A stretch of DNA of 64,000 nt from Gammaproteobacteria bacterium (GCA_028868515.1 JAGWUI010000002.1:62001-126000); one strand, 5' to 3'. Shown: positions 35,228-43,793, counted from the first letter of the stretch. Program-made: numbers and translations. Notes: generated by a model from the sequence alone, not told the origin.

Positions 35228-35632
35228 ATGACTGTTGGTCGTTCGACCAGTCCAAAACATCAAATTGGTCAACAAGCAGAAGAAACAGCCTTGAACTTTT
35301 TGCAGCAACAAGGCTTCCAATTTGTTGCGCAAAATTACCATTGTAAAATGGGCGAAATTGATTTGATTGTAAAGAAGGATCATTTACTGGTTTTTGTGGA
35401 AGTACGACAACGTAAATCAAGTGTATTCGGTGGTGCAGCTGCTAGTGTTACACCAAGTAAACAACGAAAAATCATTCAAACTTCAGCTTTTTTCTTGCAG
35501 TCATTTTCTGAGTTTGAGTCATTTGATTGTCGGTTCGATGTGATTGCGATTGATCGTCCTGCACAATTTAGTGATAGCAAGAAAATTGATTGGATTGAAG
35601 ATGCGTTCGACGCATCAGTCTTATATGGATAG
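35228..35632 (+). CDS. yraN: UPF0102 protein YraN (nuclease-fold)
   Basis: A 134-residue UPF0102 protein with the endonuclease-like core: GQQAEETALNFLQQQGF, QNYHCKMGEIDLIVKKD and LLVFVEVRQRKSSVFGGAAAS. The G-E-I-D-L-I and V-E-V-R residues correspond to a PD-(D/E)xK-type site. Its biological role is unclear. It follows lpoA-like after 25 nt, conserved with E. coli yraM-yraN. Confidence 0.92.
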   Translation: MTVGRSTSPKHQIGQQAEETALNFLQQQGFQFVAQNYHCKMGEIDLIVKKDHLLVFVEVRQRKSSVFGGAAASVTPSKQRKIIQTSAFFLQSFSEFESFDCRFDVIAIDRPAQFSDSKKIDWIEDAFDASVLYG

Positions 35633-35771
35633 AAAGGCTTTATGCTTAATATTCTGGATGGTTGTGAAGGTATGTGATTTGCATATTGATTAACACAATC
35701 AACTCATTTTTTATTCAATGTTTTGTTAGACTCCCATCATTCCACGAATTCGATGTTACAGAGGTTTTAAA

Positions 35772-36551
35772 ATGTTTAAGAATCTGAATCTGCTGCCTAT
35801 GACAACCAGTATTCTTTCTGCCAACCGTTTGTCAAAAATGACGGTTGTATCCGTGTTGTCTGCAACATTGCTCCTGTCAGGCTGTAGTTCTTTTATTGCG
35901 GCAAACTCTGGAACTGAGCCTGTTGGCGTTGCATCCAGTGATCGTACTTGGGGACAGATTTTTACAGATAATTCTATTGAAAAAACAGCGAGTATTAACC
36001 TGTATAAATTAGATCCACGTTTTAAATTATCTCGTGTGAATATTCATTGTTTTCATGGTGTTGTATTGCTGACAGGACAGGTGCCAGATGCGAGTTTGAA
36101 GCGTTTAGCCAGTGACAATCTAAAAGCGATGGACGATGTAAAAGCTGTACAGAACTATCTGACTGTTGGCGATGAAATTGGCTATGACCAAATCGTACAA
36201 GATGGCATCACGACTGCAACTGTTCGCAAAAATTTCCTGCTGTTGAAAGGCTTTAAAGATTCTCGTGTCAAAGTTGTGACGGAAAACAATGTGGTTTATT
36301 TGATGGGTAAATTGCCGAAGAGCGATGTGGATTGGTTGCTTGATACGCTACAACGTACGCCAAATATTGCTCGAATTGTGACGTTGATTGATATTCTGCC
36401 AGAAGCAGCGCCTACAATTTTGGAAACGCCAATCGTTCATCGTCCTCTCACAACAAACCATAGCAATGATACGACTGCTGTCGTTGAACCGACTGCTATT
36501 GCGACGCCGATTGCTGTAGATCCTTCTGTGACTTCACAGCAGCTTCAGTGA
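35772..36551 (+). CDS. dolP: dual-BON-domain outer-membrane lipoprotein (DolP/YraP-like)
   Basis: A 259-residue lipoprotein: lipobox LLLSGC (Cys about 38), then two BON domains (about 70-135 and 145-210; VNIHCFHGVVLLTGQVPDAS and VKVVTENNVVYLMGKLPKSD). The C-terminal 45 residues are Thr/Ala/Pro-rich and not conserved. DolP of E. coli supports outer-membrane integrity and binds anionic lipids at the division site. It is in the expected place after yraN, but the intervening diaA gene found in E. coli is absent. The tail makes it longer than E. coli DolP (191 residues). Confidence 0.88.
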   Translation: MFKNLNLLPMTTSILSANRLSKMTVVSVLSATLLLSGCSSFIAANSGTEPVGVASSDRTWGQIFTDNSIEKTASINLYKLDPRFKLSRVNIHCFHGVVLLTGQVPDASLKRLASDNLKAMDDVKAVQNYLTVGDEIGYDQIVQDGITTATVRKNFLLLKGFKDSRVKVVTENNVVYLMGKLPKSDVDWLLDTLQRTPNIARIVTLIDILPEAAPTILETPIVHRPLTTNHSNDTTAVVEPTAIATPIAVDPSVTSQQLQ

Positions 36552-36598
36552 TATCAGGCAGTGATTGGTTGTTTTGTAATCTGAATATTTTTGGTTAA

Positions 36599-37531
36599 AT
36601 GACTGTTCCACAAGTTATTGCAAAATCACGTCAATTTTATGGTTCAAAGAAAATGTCAATTTTTGGTGCAGTGAGTGTTGCGGTTGCTGGTGTTGTCACA
36701 TCTTTACCGAGTAGAGTTCTGACCGCGATTTCGTCAATATGTGGTTTAACCGTCATCAAAGATATTCATTATGGTATCAATCCTCGGCAGGTTCTTGATA
36801 TTTATCAGCCTGCTGTCAATAGATCAGCATCTCATCAGGTTGGTGGGTTACCTGTTGTGGTTTTTATTCACGGTGGATCTTGGCAGCACGGCGACAAAGA
36901 AAGCTATGGTTTTGTCGGGCATAGCTTAACTCAGGCTGGATATTTGTCAGTTGTGATTAGTTATAGACTCGCACCAAAGAATATTTATCCTGATTATATT
37001 CATGATTCTGTCAGTGCAATTTCGTGGGTTTATCAACATATTGCGCAATATGGTGGTAATCCGGATCAGATTTTTGTAATGGGACATTCTGCTGGTGCAT
37101 TTAATGCGGTAACAGCAGTTGATGATGAGCGATTTTGGAAAGACAGTTTAGTACCAAGTACGGCAATTAAAGGCGTGATTGGTTTGGCTGGGCCATATTC
37201 TTACGATTTTCGTGAATATGATAGCAAGATTGCGTTTCCGACTGATTTGAAACCTGAAGATATTATGCCAGACAGTCATGTGCGTTCCGATGCGCCGCCT
37301 CATTATTTGTTAACGGCAGAGAAGGATACGCTGGTAGGTATTAAGAACTTACTGAAAATGAAGCGTGGTCTTGAACGTGCCAATGTTCCTGTTGAGACCG
37401 CTGTGATTCCTAAAGTGGGTCATATCACGATGATTGTAGCGATGGCATCTCCAATGGTGTGGATGGGTCATACTAGACAAATGGTTTTGGATTATATGGC
37501 GCGTAGGTTGAAAGAGGGCGAAGCAACGTAA
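36599..37531 (+). CDS. alpha/beta hydrolase (BD-FAE/carboxylesterase-like)
   Basis: A 310-residue alpha/beta hydrolase. An N-terminal hydrophobic stretch (AVSVAVAGVVTSLPSRVL) may be a membrane anchor or signal. The oxyanion-hole motif is VVVFIHGGSWQHGDK, then VISYRLAPKNIYPDYIHDS, the nucleophile elbow FVMGHSAGAFNA, and a C-terminal VIPKVGHI with the likely catalytic His. Family members hydrolyse short esters. The neighbouring genes give no hint of substrate. No signal of recent transfer. Confidence 0.8.
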   Translation: MTVPQVIAKSRQFYGSKKMSIFGAVSVAVAGVVTSLPSRVLTAISSICGLTVIKDIHYGINPRQVLDIYQPAVNRSASHQVGGLPVVVFIHGGSWQHGDKESYGFVGHSLTQAGYLSVVISYRLAPKNIYPDYIHDSVSAISWVYQHIAQYGGNPDQIFVMGHSAGAFNAVTAVDDERFWKDSLVPSTAIKGVIGLAGPYSYDFREYDSKIAFPTDLKPEDIMPDSHVRSDAPPHYLLTAEKDTLVGIKNLLKMKRGLERANVPVETAVIPKVGHITMIVAMASPMVWMGHTRQMVLDYMARRLKEGEAT

Positions 37532-37637
37532 TGTCGAAAAATAAAAAATATTATTGATCATAATAGAAGTTGTCGCAATGTCGACTTACGTGGACTTGAA
37601 GCAAAACTAAAAGAGCAATGAAAGAGATCAGCTAAAA

Positions 37638-38144
37638 ATGCCGATTCCCAAAATAATAATTGAAACCGAATGGCTTTTGAGAGAAGTTGACGTAGTTTTT
37701 CCAGTTCTACCGATGCCAGCCTCGGAAGAATTAACCACACATCAAGCCGATTGTGAAGACTGCGATGATGTGCGTAAATATCTTAATGCATACAGATATA
37801 AAGCAATTGGAGATGACATTCTTATTACACATCTTCGTATGTTGTTATCAACATTATCACCAGTGACCTATCTCTGGATCTTGCCACATTATCTCAAATT
37901 TTGTTTGAATTCGGAGTGGTGACGTGCACAGGATGCAGTATATTTTTTTGTCTTCGATCTTGGTCCAAACCCTGAATTTGAAAGTGAGACATATTTACGA
38001 CTTCAAACATTAAGTATTGAACAGATAAATTGTTTAATTCATTTCCTACAGTGGTGTACTGGAATTGAAGATTTTGTTTATATCGAAGAGGATATTGATA
38101 AAGCATATAATTTTTTGCAAAAGCTTATTGCAAAAATTAAGTAA
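37638..38144 (+). pseudogene. DUF6714-like gene interrupted by an in-frame TGA
   Basis: The frame from ATG 37638 gives MPIPKIIIETEWLLREVDVV and then CEDCDDVRKYLNAYRY, LSPVTYLWILPHYLKFCLNS, stopping at TGA 37920-37922. Reading straight on in the same frame gives a further 73 codons, RAQDAVYFFVFDLGPNPEFE, YLRLQTLSIEQINCLIHFLQ, to TAA 38144. Together (about 168 residues) they match the pattern I recall of DUF6714 proteins: xPYYLRFCL followed by xYNLGP and INCLIHFLEWC. So a single codon, perhaps TGG to TGA, interrupts an otherwise intact gene. Alternatives are sequencing error, stop read-through (the context is TGA-C) or simply a pseudogene. Function unknown. Confidence 0.75.
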
Positions 38145-38146
38145 GC

Positions 38147-38177
38147 GTATCGCAATAACCACAGGGCATTGCGATAC
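38147..38177. terminator. hairpin between the interrupted gene and the esterase gene
   Basis: A 10-bp perfect stem GTATCGCAAT / ATTGCGATAC with an 11-nt loop, 2 nt after the TAA at 38144. No proper U-tract on either strand, so it may act as a mRNA-stabilising or rho-assisted end for both convergent genes. Confidence 0.55.
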
Positions 38178-38199
38178 ATACACTTGATAGTGATATTTA

Positions 38200-38886
38200 T
38201 TAAGAGTGGATCAACCCAGTCAACCACTGCCCAATATCCCGTACTTCCTCAATACAAACTGAGTGTGCCATCGGGTAGGTGTGCCATTCAATTTTACAAC
38301 CAAGCTGTTCTGCATGATTTTTTGCATCAAGTCCCATCGGTAAAAGTACAATATCATCTTGTAAACCATGCCCTGCAAAAATCGGAGTGTCACGATTATT
38401 TGCAGAAAACTCAGATTGAATGAGATCTGGTGCTGGCATATACGCGGATAATGGCATGATGCCCGCCAGTCGTTCTGGCTGAGTCAAACCAACGGTATAA
38501 GCCATCGCACCCCCTTGAGAGAATCCAGCCAACACAATACGATCACTTGGAATACCACGTGCATTTTCACGCATGATCAGTGCGCGTACACGATTGCGCG
38601 TTGCCAAAATCCCAGCCTCATCGATTTTACGGTTGCTACCATCCAACGATAAAATATCGTACCAAGCAGGCATACGATAGCCACCATTGATGGTGACAGG
38701 CATGTGATCTGCGTGTGGAAATATAAAACGAACTGCGGCGGTTTTTGGCAATCTTAGTTCAGGAACAATCGGTGCAAAATCATGACCATCAGCACCCAAG
38801 CCATGTAGCCAAATGACACAAAACGTTGGATTGGGCGCAGTTTCAATTTCGATTTCTGTACTATTTTTAGCAAATGGTTCAGTCAT
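38200..38886 (-). CDS. carboxylesterase/phospholipase-type alpha/beta hydrolase
   Basis: A 228-residue Abhydrolase_2 enzyme resembling P. fluorescens carboxylesterase II and acyl-protein thioesterases. Motifs: VIWLHGLGADGHDFAPIVPE near the N-terminus, NGGYRMPAWYDI, the elbow IVLAGFSQGGAMAYTVGL, GHGLQDDIV with the Asp, and PMAHSVCIEE with the His. No signal peptide, so cytosolic. These enzymes hydrolyse short- and medium-chain esters. Single-gene unit, convergent with the interrupted DUF6714 gene. Confidence 0.9.
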   Translation of the reverse strand: MTEPFAKNSTEIEIETAPNPTFCVIWLHGLGADGHDFAPIVPELRLPKTAAVRFIFPHADHMPVTINGGYRMPAWYDILSLDGSNRKIDEAGILATRNRVRALIMRENARGIPSDRIVLAGFSQGGAMAYTVGLTQPERLAGIMPLSAYMPAPDLIQSEFSANNRDTPIFAGHGLQDDIVLLPMGLDAKNHAEQLGCKIEWHTYPMAHSVCIEEVRDIGQWLTGLIHS

Positions 38887-39083
38887 GACTCAGATTCCAA
38901 ATTTATTTCTCTTAGTAGGTATCCATAGTATACGTGTAGTCATTCATATTTAAAAAATAATAGATTTAGACTGAGTGGTTTTATGTGATGTATTTGCTTA
39001 TATTTGAATATCATTAGTATGCTTTTATTGAATTATTCTTTGATACAATACAACCATTAAATAATAACTTTTGAGCAAATGAT

Positions 39084-39959
39084 ATGAGTGCAATCGTCAA
39101 CCTGCCGATTACAGACTGGCAAATGCCTGTGACTGCTGAATTACAAAATCAGGCGATACGTTCACTTGAACATGGTGATGTATTGGCATTTCCTGAACTT
39201 AGTTTTGCGATGAGCGAAGCGGAACAGCAATTTCTTTCGCCATCAATCATTGGCAAAAGTAAGAATGTGAGTTTTGATATTAATACTGACAAGTTACAAG
39301 GCAGCAGCGTTGATGAAGAAGCGACAGTCTTGCTACGACATATGATGCATCGCTATGCGATTTTCAGTAAAGGATTGATCGATCACTTATTTCCACAATA
39401 TCAAAAAGACCTGATCCAGTCCCGTACCAGCTATCGTCCGTTAGAAGTTGCAGGGCGCAAGACATCATGGCGTAAAGATGATACACGTCTGCATGTCGAT
39501 AGTTTTCCAGCAACGCCTGTACAAGATAAACGTATTCTTCGTGTTTTTACCAATGTGAATCCACATGGTAAAACGCGCTCATGGCGTGTGGGTGAGTCGT
39601 TTGAAAAAGTCGCAGAACGTTTTTTGCCTAGAATTTCTGGGCCGTTTTGGGGAGTGAGTAGCTTTCTTCATACTGTTGGGTTAACGAAAAGCCATCGTAG
39701 TCCTTATGATCATTATATGTTGCAAATGCATGATAATATGAAAGCAGATATGGATTACCAAGCTAATGTTGAATATCTTGCACATGAGTTTCCTGCGGGA
39801 AGTACATGGATGGTATTTACAGATCATGTCTCTCATGCCGCAATGGCAGGTCAGTATATGTTTGAACAAACGTTTTATTTGCCTGTAGCTGCGATGTATG
39901 ACGAGCATCAAGCACCACAGCGCATATTAGAACGATTGACAGAACAAACATTACTGTGA
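39084..39959 (+). CDS. kdoO: Kdo hydroxylase (Fe(II)/2-oxoglutarate-type), LPS inner-core modification
   Basis: A 291-residue protein of the Kdo hydroxylase (KdoO) family, which converts the outer Kdo of the LPS inner core into Ko (D-glycero-D-talo-oct-2-ulosonic acid). Family landmarks: FPELSFAMSEAEQQFLSP, KNVSFDINTDKLQG, SYRPLEVAGRKTSWRKDDTR, the iron-site candidate LHVDSFPATPVQDKRILRVF, NVNPHGKTRSWRVGE and a second His in FTDHVSHAAMAGQYMFEQTF. Ko is known in Acinetobacter and Burkholderia LPS. Single gene with a good terminator behind it. The family call is from remembered motifs. Confidence 0.85.
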   Translation: MSAIVNLPITDWQMPVTAELQNQAIRSLEHGDVLAFPELSFAMSEAEQQFLSPSIIGKSKNVSFDINTDKLQGSSVDEEATVLLRHMMHRYAIFSKGLIDHLFPQYQKDLIQSRTSYRPLEVAGRKTSWRKDDTRLHVDSFPATPVQDKRILRVFTNVNPHGKTRSWRVGESFEKVAERFLPRISGPFWGVSSFLHTVGLTKSHRSPYDHYMLQMHDNMKADMDYQANVEYLAHEFPAGSTWMVFTDHVSHAAMAGQYMFEQTFYLPVAAMYDEHQAPQRILERLTEQTLL

Positions 39960-40001
39960 TGTCTAAGTTTCAACTTTGGATCATTAAGCTGATTTAAAAA
40001 T

Positions 40002-40033
40002 AAAGGGTTAATATCATGTGATATTAACCCTTT
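40002..40033. terminator. bidirectional terminator (kdoO / His-rich protein gene)
   Basis: A 15-bp perfect inverted repeat AAAGGGTTAATATCA / TGATATTAACCCTTT with only 2 nt between, followed by TTATC on plus and by ATTTTTAAA on minus. It ends kdoO and the convergent minus-strand gene. Confidence 0.85.
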
Positions 40034-40062
40034 TATCTTTGATTTAGCGATCAGCAACGCTA

Positions 40063-40512
40063 TTAATCTCCGTCATGATCGCCGTGATTGTGTTCCCAGC
40101 CACGATGTTCTCCATGATCATGATGATCTCTATCATGATCCCAGCCGCGATGTTCACCGCGATCCCAATGTTCACGGTAGTGTGGTACATAGACTGTGTT
40201 ATACCAATTATCTTGTACAAAATAGACTGGGCGACCACAGGCTTGATAGAAGCCACAATATCGACGCCAGTGTCTTGCATGTTCAGGGCGGACGCGAAGG
40301 TAAATGGGTTCGATAGCCACAGGTCCCCGATCAATCCACATTGGTTCTGCGTAAATCAGTTGGGGAGGAGGAGCATCTCCTAGATTAATCTGACCATAAA
40401 ATCCTGGCTGCCCAACATTAATCGATACGCCAACAGCGGCGGATACAAAGGCGGATACGAAGATGGAAACTGCAAGTAATCCTACGGTCGCTAAAAATTG
40501 AATATGCTTCAT
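40063..40512 (-). CDS. exported His/Asp-rich small protein
   Basis: A 149-residue protein with a signal peptide (FLATVGLLAVSIFVSAFVSA). The mature part begins VGVSINVGQPGFYGQINLGD and has APPPQLIYAEPMWI and HARHWRRYCGFYQACGRPVY, resembling small secreted proteins of unknown function found widely in proteobacteria. The last 35 residues are a repeat of acidic His-rich units (EHRGWDHDRDHHDHG then EHRGWEHNHGDHDGD), also visible as a DNA repeat at about 40075-40170. Such tails often bind Zn, Ni or Cu; this is inference. Two Cys (CGFYQAC) may form a disulfide. Confidence 0.75.
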   Translation of the reverse strand: MKHIQFLATVGLLAVSIFVSAFVSAAVGVSINVGQPGFYGQINLGDAPPPQLIYAEPMWIDRGPVAIEPIYLRVRPEHARHWRRYCGFYQACGRPVYFVQDNWYNTVYVPHYREHWDRGEHRGWDHDRDHHDHGEHRGWEHNHGDHDGD

Positions 40513-40599
40513 GATGAAATTTCCTGTGCAATATTGGCTGGATTGATGAATCTTTCCAACACATATATTTGTCCAAGATCATTCTGGTCAGTGCATATA

Positions 40600-40639
40600 A
40601 AAGCAAAAACTCGCACCATCAGATTGATAGTACGAGTTT
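40600..40639 (-). terminator. terminator of mltF
   Basis: On the minus strand a 14-bp stem with two G-U pairs (40639-40626 with 40620-40607), 5-nt loop, then TTTGCTTTTA. It lies about 75 nt after the mltF stop codon. Confidence 0.75.
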
Positions 40640-40714
40640 GACATAATTTTCTGGGGTGTTAAGTAGTAAGTGTTTGTATATCTGTAGCAGATTTGCGCAC
40701 CAGTGTGAACTAGA

Positions 40715-41941
40715 TCAAACTTTCGTTAGATTTTGATTCTGTTTGATGGCTTCTAAATATGCACGAATACGCGTGACGTAGTGTAAACACTGACCATATT
40801 GTGAGTTACTTTTTGCATGAGTAGACAGGTACTGATAGGTTTCTGTCCAATTATCTGGATTTTTACCCATCTTCTTGACTGCACTACGCACACGATCCAC
40901 ATTGCCACTGCCCATATTATAAGCAGCCAAAGAGAACCAAATCCGATCAGGGTTGGGGATGCTCGCATATTGAGTCATCAGCAAATTCAGGTATTGTGCA
41001 CCGCCTTTAATGCTTTGTGCTGGATCGTTACGATTGCTGATCCCCATTTCTTTTGCTGTACCTTGAGTCAGCATCATCAAGCCACTGACTCCAGTTGGCG
41101 AAATCGCTGTGGGTACCAAATGTGATTCTTGATAACTGACCGCAGCAAGTAATTGCCAATCAAGATTTTGCTTTTTTGCATTGAGTTGAAAAGACGCTTT
41201 TAGAATTGGCAATCGATTGTATATCGCCTCATTAAAAGCAGTTTTTTCAAACTGATCATTCATTAAATGACGATTGTAAAATGCAGCCAATTGCTTGGTA
41301 CTACCCAGTTGACGTTGGTCACATACAAAACCATGTCCACTGGCGGTCAGTGGATCAGCGCCATCACGAAACGCCCAACTGACAGAAGGGTTGAGACCTT
41401 CGTTTTTGAGTGTATTGGCATTGCCGCAGCTTAGACTCACGGGTGTTAAGGATTTATTGCTTAACAGATTCAGAGAGGCTGTTGTCAAAGCCACATCAGC
41501 TTTGCCCTGTTTGACTAAATCTAGCGCAATCGCATTGCTTGCAACTTGTTTAAATTCAAAGTCAACGTTGAGGTCACGTGCAAATTCACGAGACATCTCG
41601 TAACCAAAGCCATGCAAGAAGCTACCTGCTTTAAAGAAGGTTGTGTCATCGGCAACACTGACGACACGAAGTTTATGGTTCTCGATAACTTGATCAAGTT
41701 GTGTGGCTTGACTAAAGCCTTGTAACGCAAGACCAGCAATAACAATACCACCTACGAGCAGAGGCTTCTTAACGATACTGTGATTAACGAGTGATCGTAA
41801 TGAAAAGTTTGTATTTGGTTGATCATTTTGATCAATAAGTGTAGTGGTAATTAAATTTGTATTCTGTTCTGAGTGAGAGCTTTTACTGTTAAAAGAAAAA
41901 AAGGCATAGCTATAGGCTAACCAATCAGAAATGGGGCGCAT
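40715..41941 (-). CDS. mltF: MltF-like lytic murein transglycosylase with solute-binding domain
   Basis: A 408-residue inner-membrane or periplasmic lytic transglycosylase. An N-terminal segment (about 1-55, polar) precedes a hydrophobic helix (KKPLLVGGIVIAGLALQGF). Then comes a bacterial solute-binding (SBP3-like) domain (KLRVVSVADDTTFFKAG, GFGYEMSREFARDLNVDFEF) and an SLT domain with catalytic Glu in LLAAVSYQESHL, SPTGVSGLMMLTQGTA and WFSLAAYNMGSGNV. MltF has exactly this two-domain build, and the SBP part controls the active site. The SBP domain is shorter than in E. coli (518 residues total) and the 50-residue polar head before the helix is unusual, so a different start is possible. Confidence 0.82.
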   Translation of the reverse strand: MRPISDWLAYSYAFFSFNSKSSHSEQNTNLITTTLIDQNDQPNTNFSLRSLVNHSIVKKPLLVGGIVIAGLALQGFSQATQLDQVIENHKLRVVSVADDTTFFKAGSFLHGFGYEMSREFARDLNVDFEFKQVASNAIALDLVKQGKADVALTTASLNLLSNKSLTPVSLSCGNANTLKNEGLNPSVSWAFRDGADPLTASGHGFVCDQRQLGSTKQLAAFYNRHLMNDQFEKTAFNEAIYNRLPILKASFQLNAKKQNLDWQLLAAVSYQESHLVPTAISPTGVSGLMMLTQGTAKEMGISNRNDPAQSIKGGAQYLNLLMTQYASIPNPDRIWFSLAAYNMGSGNVDRVRSAVKKMGKNPDNWTETYQYLSTHAKSNSQYGQCLHYVTRIRAYLEAIKQNQNLTKV

Positions 41942-42585
41942 GTGTGTCTCCAGCAGACGGTATCGGAACGATGCAATTCAATAAATCAAGTGCATCGTGC
42001 ACGGTAAGGCTCGGTTCGGCATCGCATAGCGTCACAAGTGACGGTATCTAAGTGGACGGCAGTATGCCGATGTGAATGGCATTTGTCATGTTTTTTGTGA
42101 CGAACGGCACAAATATTGAGCTAGTTGTAACGGGTGTTTTTACTTTTTGGTGATATTTTAGTCACATTTAATTTCTGTAATTTACTGAATATAAAATATT
42201 ATTTTATTTTTAATATGTTATTTGATTGTTTTATGATCTGTTACAAAATATGTATCGTTGAAGTGCCAATTGACTAATAAATGATCTGTATGTGGGTAGT
42301 TTTGGGATATGGCTTACACTGATTTTCGCCTTTTTCTCTCAAGAATGGCTATTTTAAGCATGGAATTTGGTGGTGGAATAGAATTTTATTGCTTATTCAG
42401 CATTGTTTTTTATCTAATCAAGATAAAAAATGTAGCTCGATTTATGAGAGGGTTGTTATTTTAGGGTTAAAAATCTTTAAGAAAGCCGTGTTTTTTCAAG
42501 ATCGAATCGATAAATTTTATCTTTGATTTCAAGTGAATTATATTTATAGGTTTGGACACATGTGGTGGTTTAAGATTTAGATTTC
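41942..42585. other. 640-bp gene-free region with two palindromes upstream of mltF
   Basis: No ORF with coding signs. The part next to mltF contains two perfect inverted repeats, GTGCA-tcg-TGCAC (41990-42002) and CGTCAC-aa-GTGACG (42030-42043), within 50 bp, both possible operator sites for dimeric regulators. The rest (42100-42585) is very A+T-rich with poly-T runs, and no RNA gene is recognised. Confidence 0.5.
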
Positions 42586-43059
42586 TTATTGCTTATATTC
42601 AATGTGAATGACATACCAAACTTTTTTACCACTCGGCGTATATACTTGCACTTCATCATCAATAGATTTGCCTAAGCAAGCTTTTGCCATTGGGGATTGT
42701 AGAGAGACGTAGTCATTTTGGGCGTAGATTTCTTCATCGCCGACGATACGGAATTTGGCGGTTTCACCCTGATCATTTTCTAATTCGACCCATGCGCCAA
42801 AATATACTTTTCCTTCTTGTTGAGGGTGGTATTCAACTTTTTTGGAAACTTCAAAGAGTTTGGTTAAATATCGAATTCGGCGGTCAAGTTCTCGTAGTTT
42901 TCTTTTGTTGTATTGATAATCTGCATTTTCTGATCGGTCACCAAGGCTTGCGGCCCAAGACACAATTCTTGTGATTTCGGGACGTTCATTACGAAGTAAA
43001 TGATCGAGTTCATCATGTAGTCGTTGATAGCCTTCGGCAGTTAAGAGTTTATAATTCAT
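42586..43059 (-). CDS. greB: transcription elongation factor GreB
   Basis: A 157-residue Gre factor that rescues backtracked RNA polymerase. N-terminal coiled coil: MNYKLLTAEGYQRLHDELDH, LRNERPEITRIVSWAASLGD and RSENADYQYNKRKLRELDRR with the acidic tip D-x-x-E (GDRSENADY). C-terminal FKBP-like domain: EGKVYFGAWVELENDQGE and ALGKSIDDEV-like (CLGKSIDDEV). The K-R-K-L-R-E basic patch and IRYL(T)K fit GreB more than GreA. Single gene, separated from sodB by a strong terminator. Confidence 0.93.
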   Translation of the reverse strand: MNYKLLTAEGYQRLHDELDHLLRNERPEITRIVSWAASLGDRSENADYQYNKRKLRELDRRIRYLTKLFEVSKKVEYHPQQEGKVYFGAWVELENDQGETAKFRIVGDEEIYAQNDYVSLQSPMAKACLGKSIDDEVQVYTPSGKKVWYVIHIEYKQ

Positions 43060-43101
43060 ACTGATATTCTAAAAGTTTTAAAGCTATTCACGTATTACGT
43101 A

Positions 43102-43135
43102 GAAGAAAAAACAGACTACCGAAGTAGCCTGTTTT
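43102..43135 (-). terminator. sodB terminator with UUCG-type tetraloop
   Basis: On the minus strand AAAACAG-g-CTAC, the loop TTCG, then GTAG-t-CTGTTTT and further T. This is a stem of 11 pairs with one mismatch, a stable tetraloop and a U-run, directly after sodB. Confidence 0.92.
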
Positions 43136-43166
43136 GGATCAATACTAAATCAGAGCATTGATGGAA

Positions 43167-43793
43167 TTAGTGTTCAACACCTGCATGTTGACCAGCTAAT
43201 TTCGCATTTGCGTAATCCCAGTTCACCAGCTTGTCGAGGAATGTAGTGACGTAGTCTGGACGACGGTTGCGATAGTCGATGTAGTAAGCATGTTCCCATA
43301 CGTCTACAGTTAACACAGCGATTTTGCCATGTGCCATAGGGGTGTCAGCATTTGGAGTTTTCATGATTGAGAGTGAGCCATTGACTTGGTCTGCAACCAA
43401 CCATGCCCAGCCTGAACCAAATTGAGTCAACGCAGCTTGCTTGAATTCTTCTTTGAATTTGTCGTAGCTACCGAATGCTTCATCAATTTTTGCAGCTAAT
43501 GCGCCAGTAGGTGCACCACCACCATTTGGTGTCATGCAGTTCCAATAGAAAGTGTGGTTCCAGATTTGTGCTGCGTTGTTGAATACACCTGCTTTGCTTG
43601 CGTCTTTTGCTGATGCAAGAACGACTTCAACCAGTGATTTGCCAGCGAGATCAGTATCTTTGATCAGGTTGTTCAAGTTGGTTACATAGGCTTGATGGTG
43701 TTTGCCATGGTGGAAGTCCAGTGTTTCAGCACTTAAGTATGGCTCTAATGCGTCTTTTGCGTATGGCAACGCTGGTAGGGTAATTTCTGACAT
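43167..43793 (-). CDS. sodB: superoxide dismutase, Fe type
   Basis: A 208-residue cytosolic superoxide dismutase. N-terminal ITLPALPYAKDALEPYLSAE, metal ligands His in HHGKHHQAYVTNLN and in NHTFYWNCM, and Asp/His in VDVWEHAYYIDYRNRRPDYV. The Gly/Gln placement FGSGWAWLV and the overall pattern fit the iron family (SodB), though Mn cannot be excluded. A 7-bp inverted repeat lies 23 nt upstream of the start. Confidence 0.95.
   Translation of the reverse strand: MSEITLPALPYAKDALEPYLSAETLDFHHGKHHQAYVTNLNNLIKDTDLAGKSLVEVVLASAKDASKAGVFNNAAQIWNHTFYWNCMTPNGGGAPTGALAAKIDEAFGSYDKFKEEFKQAALTQFGSGWAWLVADQVNGSLSIMKTPNADTPMAHGKIAVLTVDVWEHAYYIDYRNRRPDYVTTFLDKLVNWDYANAKLAGQHAGVEH

Noticed and set aside
40105-40170. 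Repeated GATCATGAT-like units considered as a CRISPR-like array
   Set aside because: Units are inside a coding sequence, too short and without unique spacers; they encode the His/Asp repeats.
40075-40383. 102-codon plus-strand ORF rich in Met/Ile
   Set aside because: It is the antisense frame of the repeat-encoding His/Asp tail (plus-strand GATCATG-type repeats).
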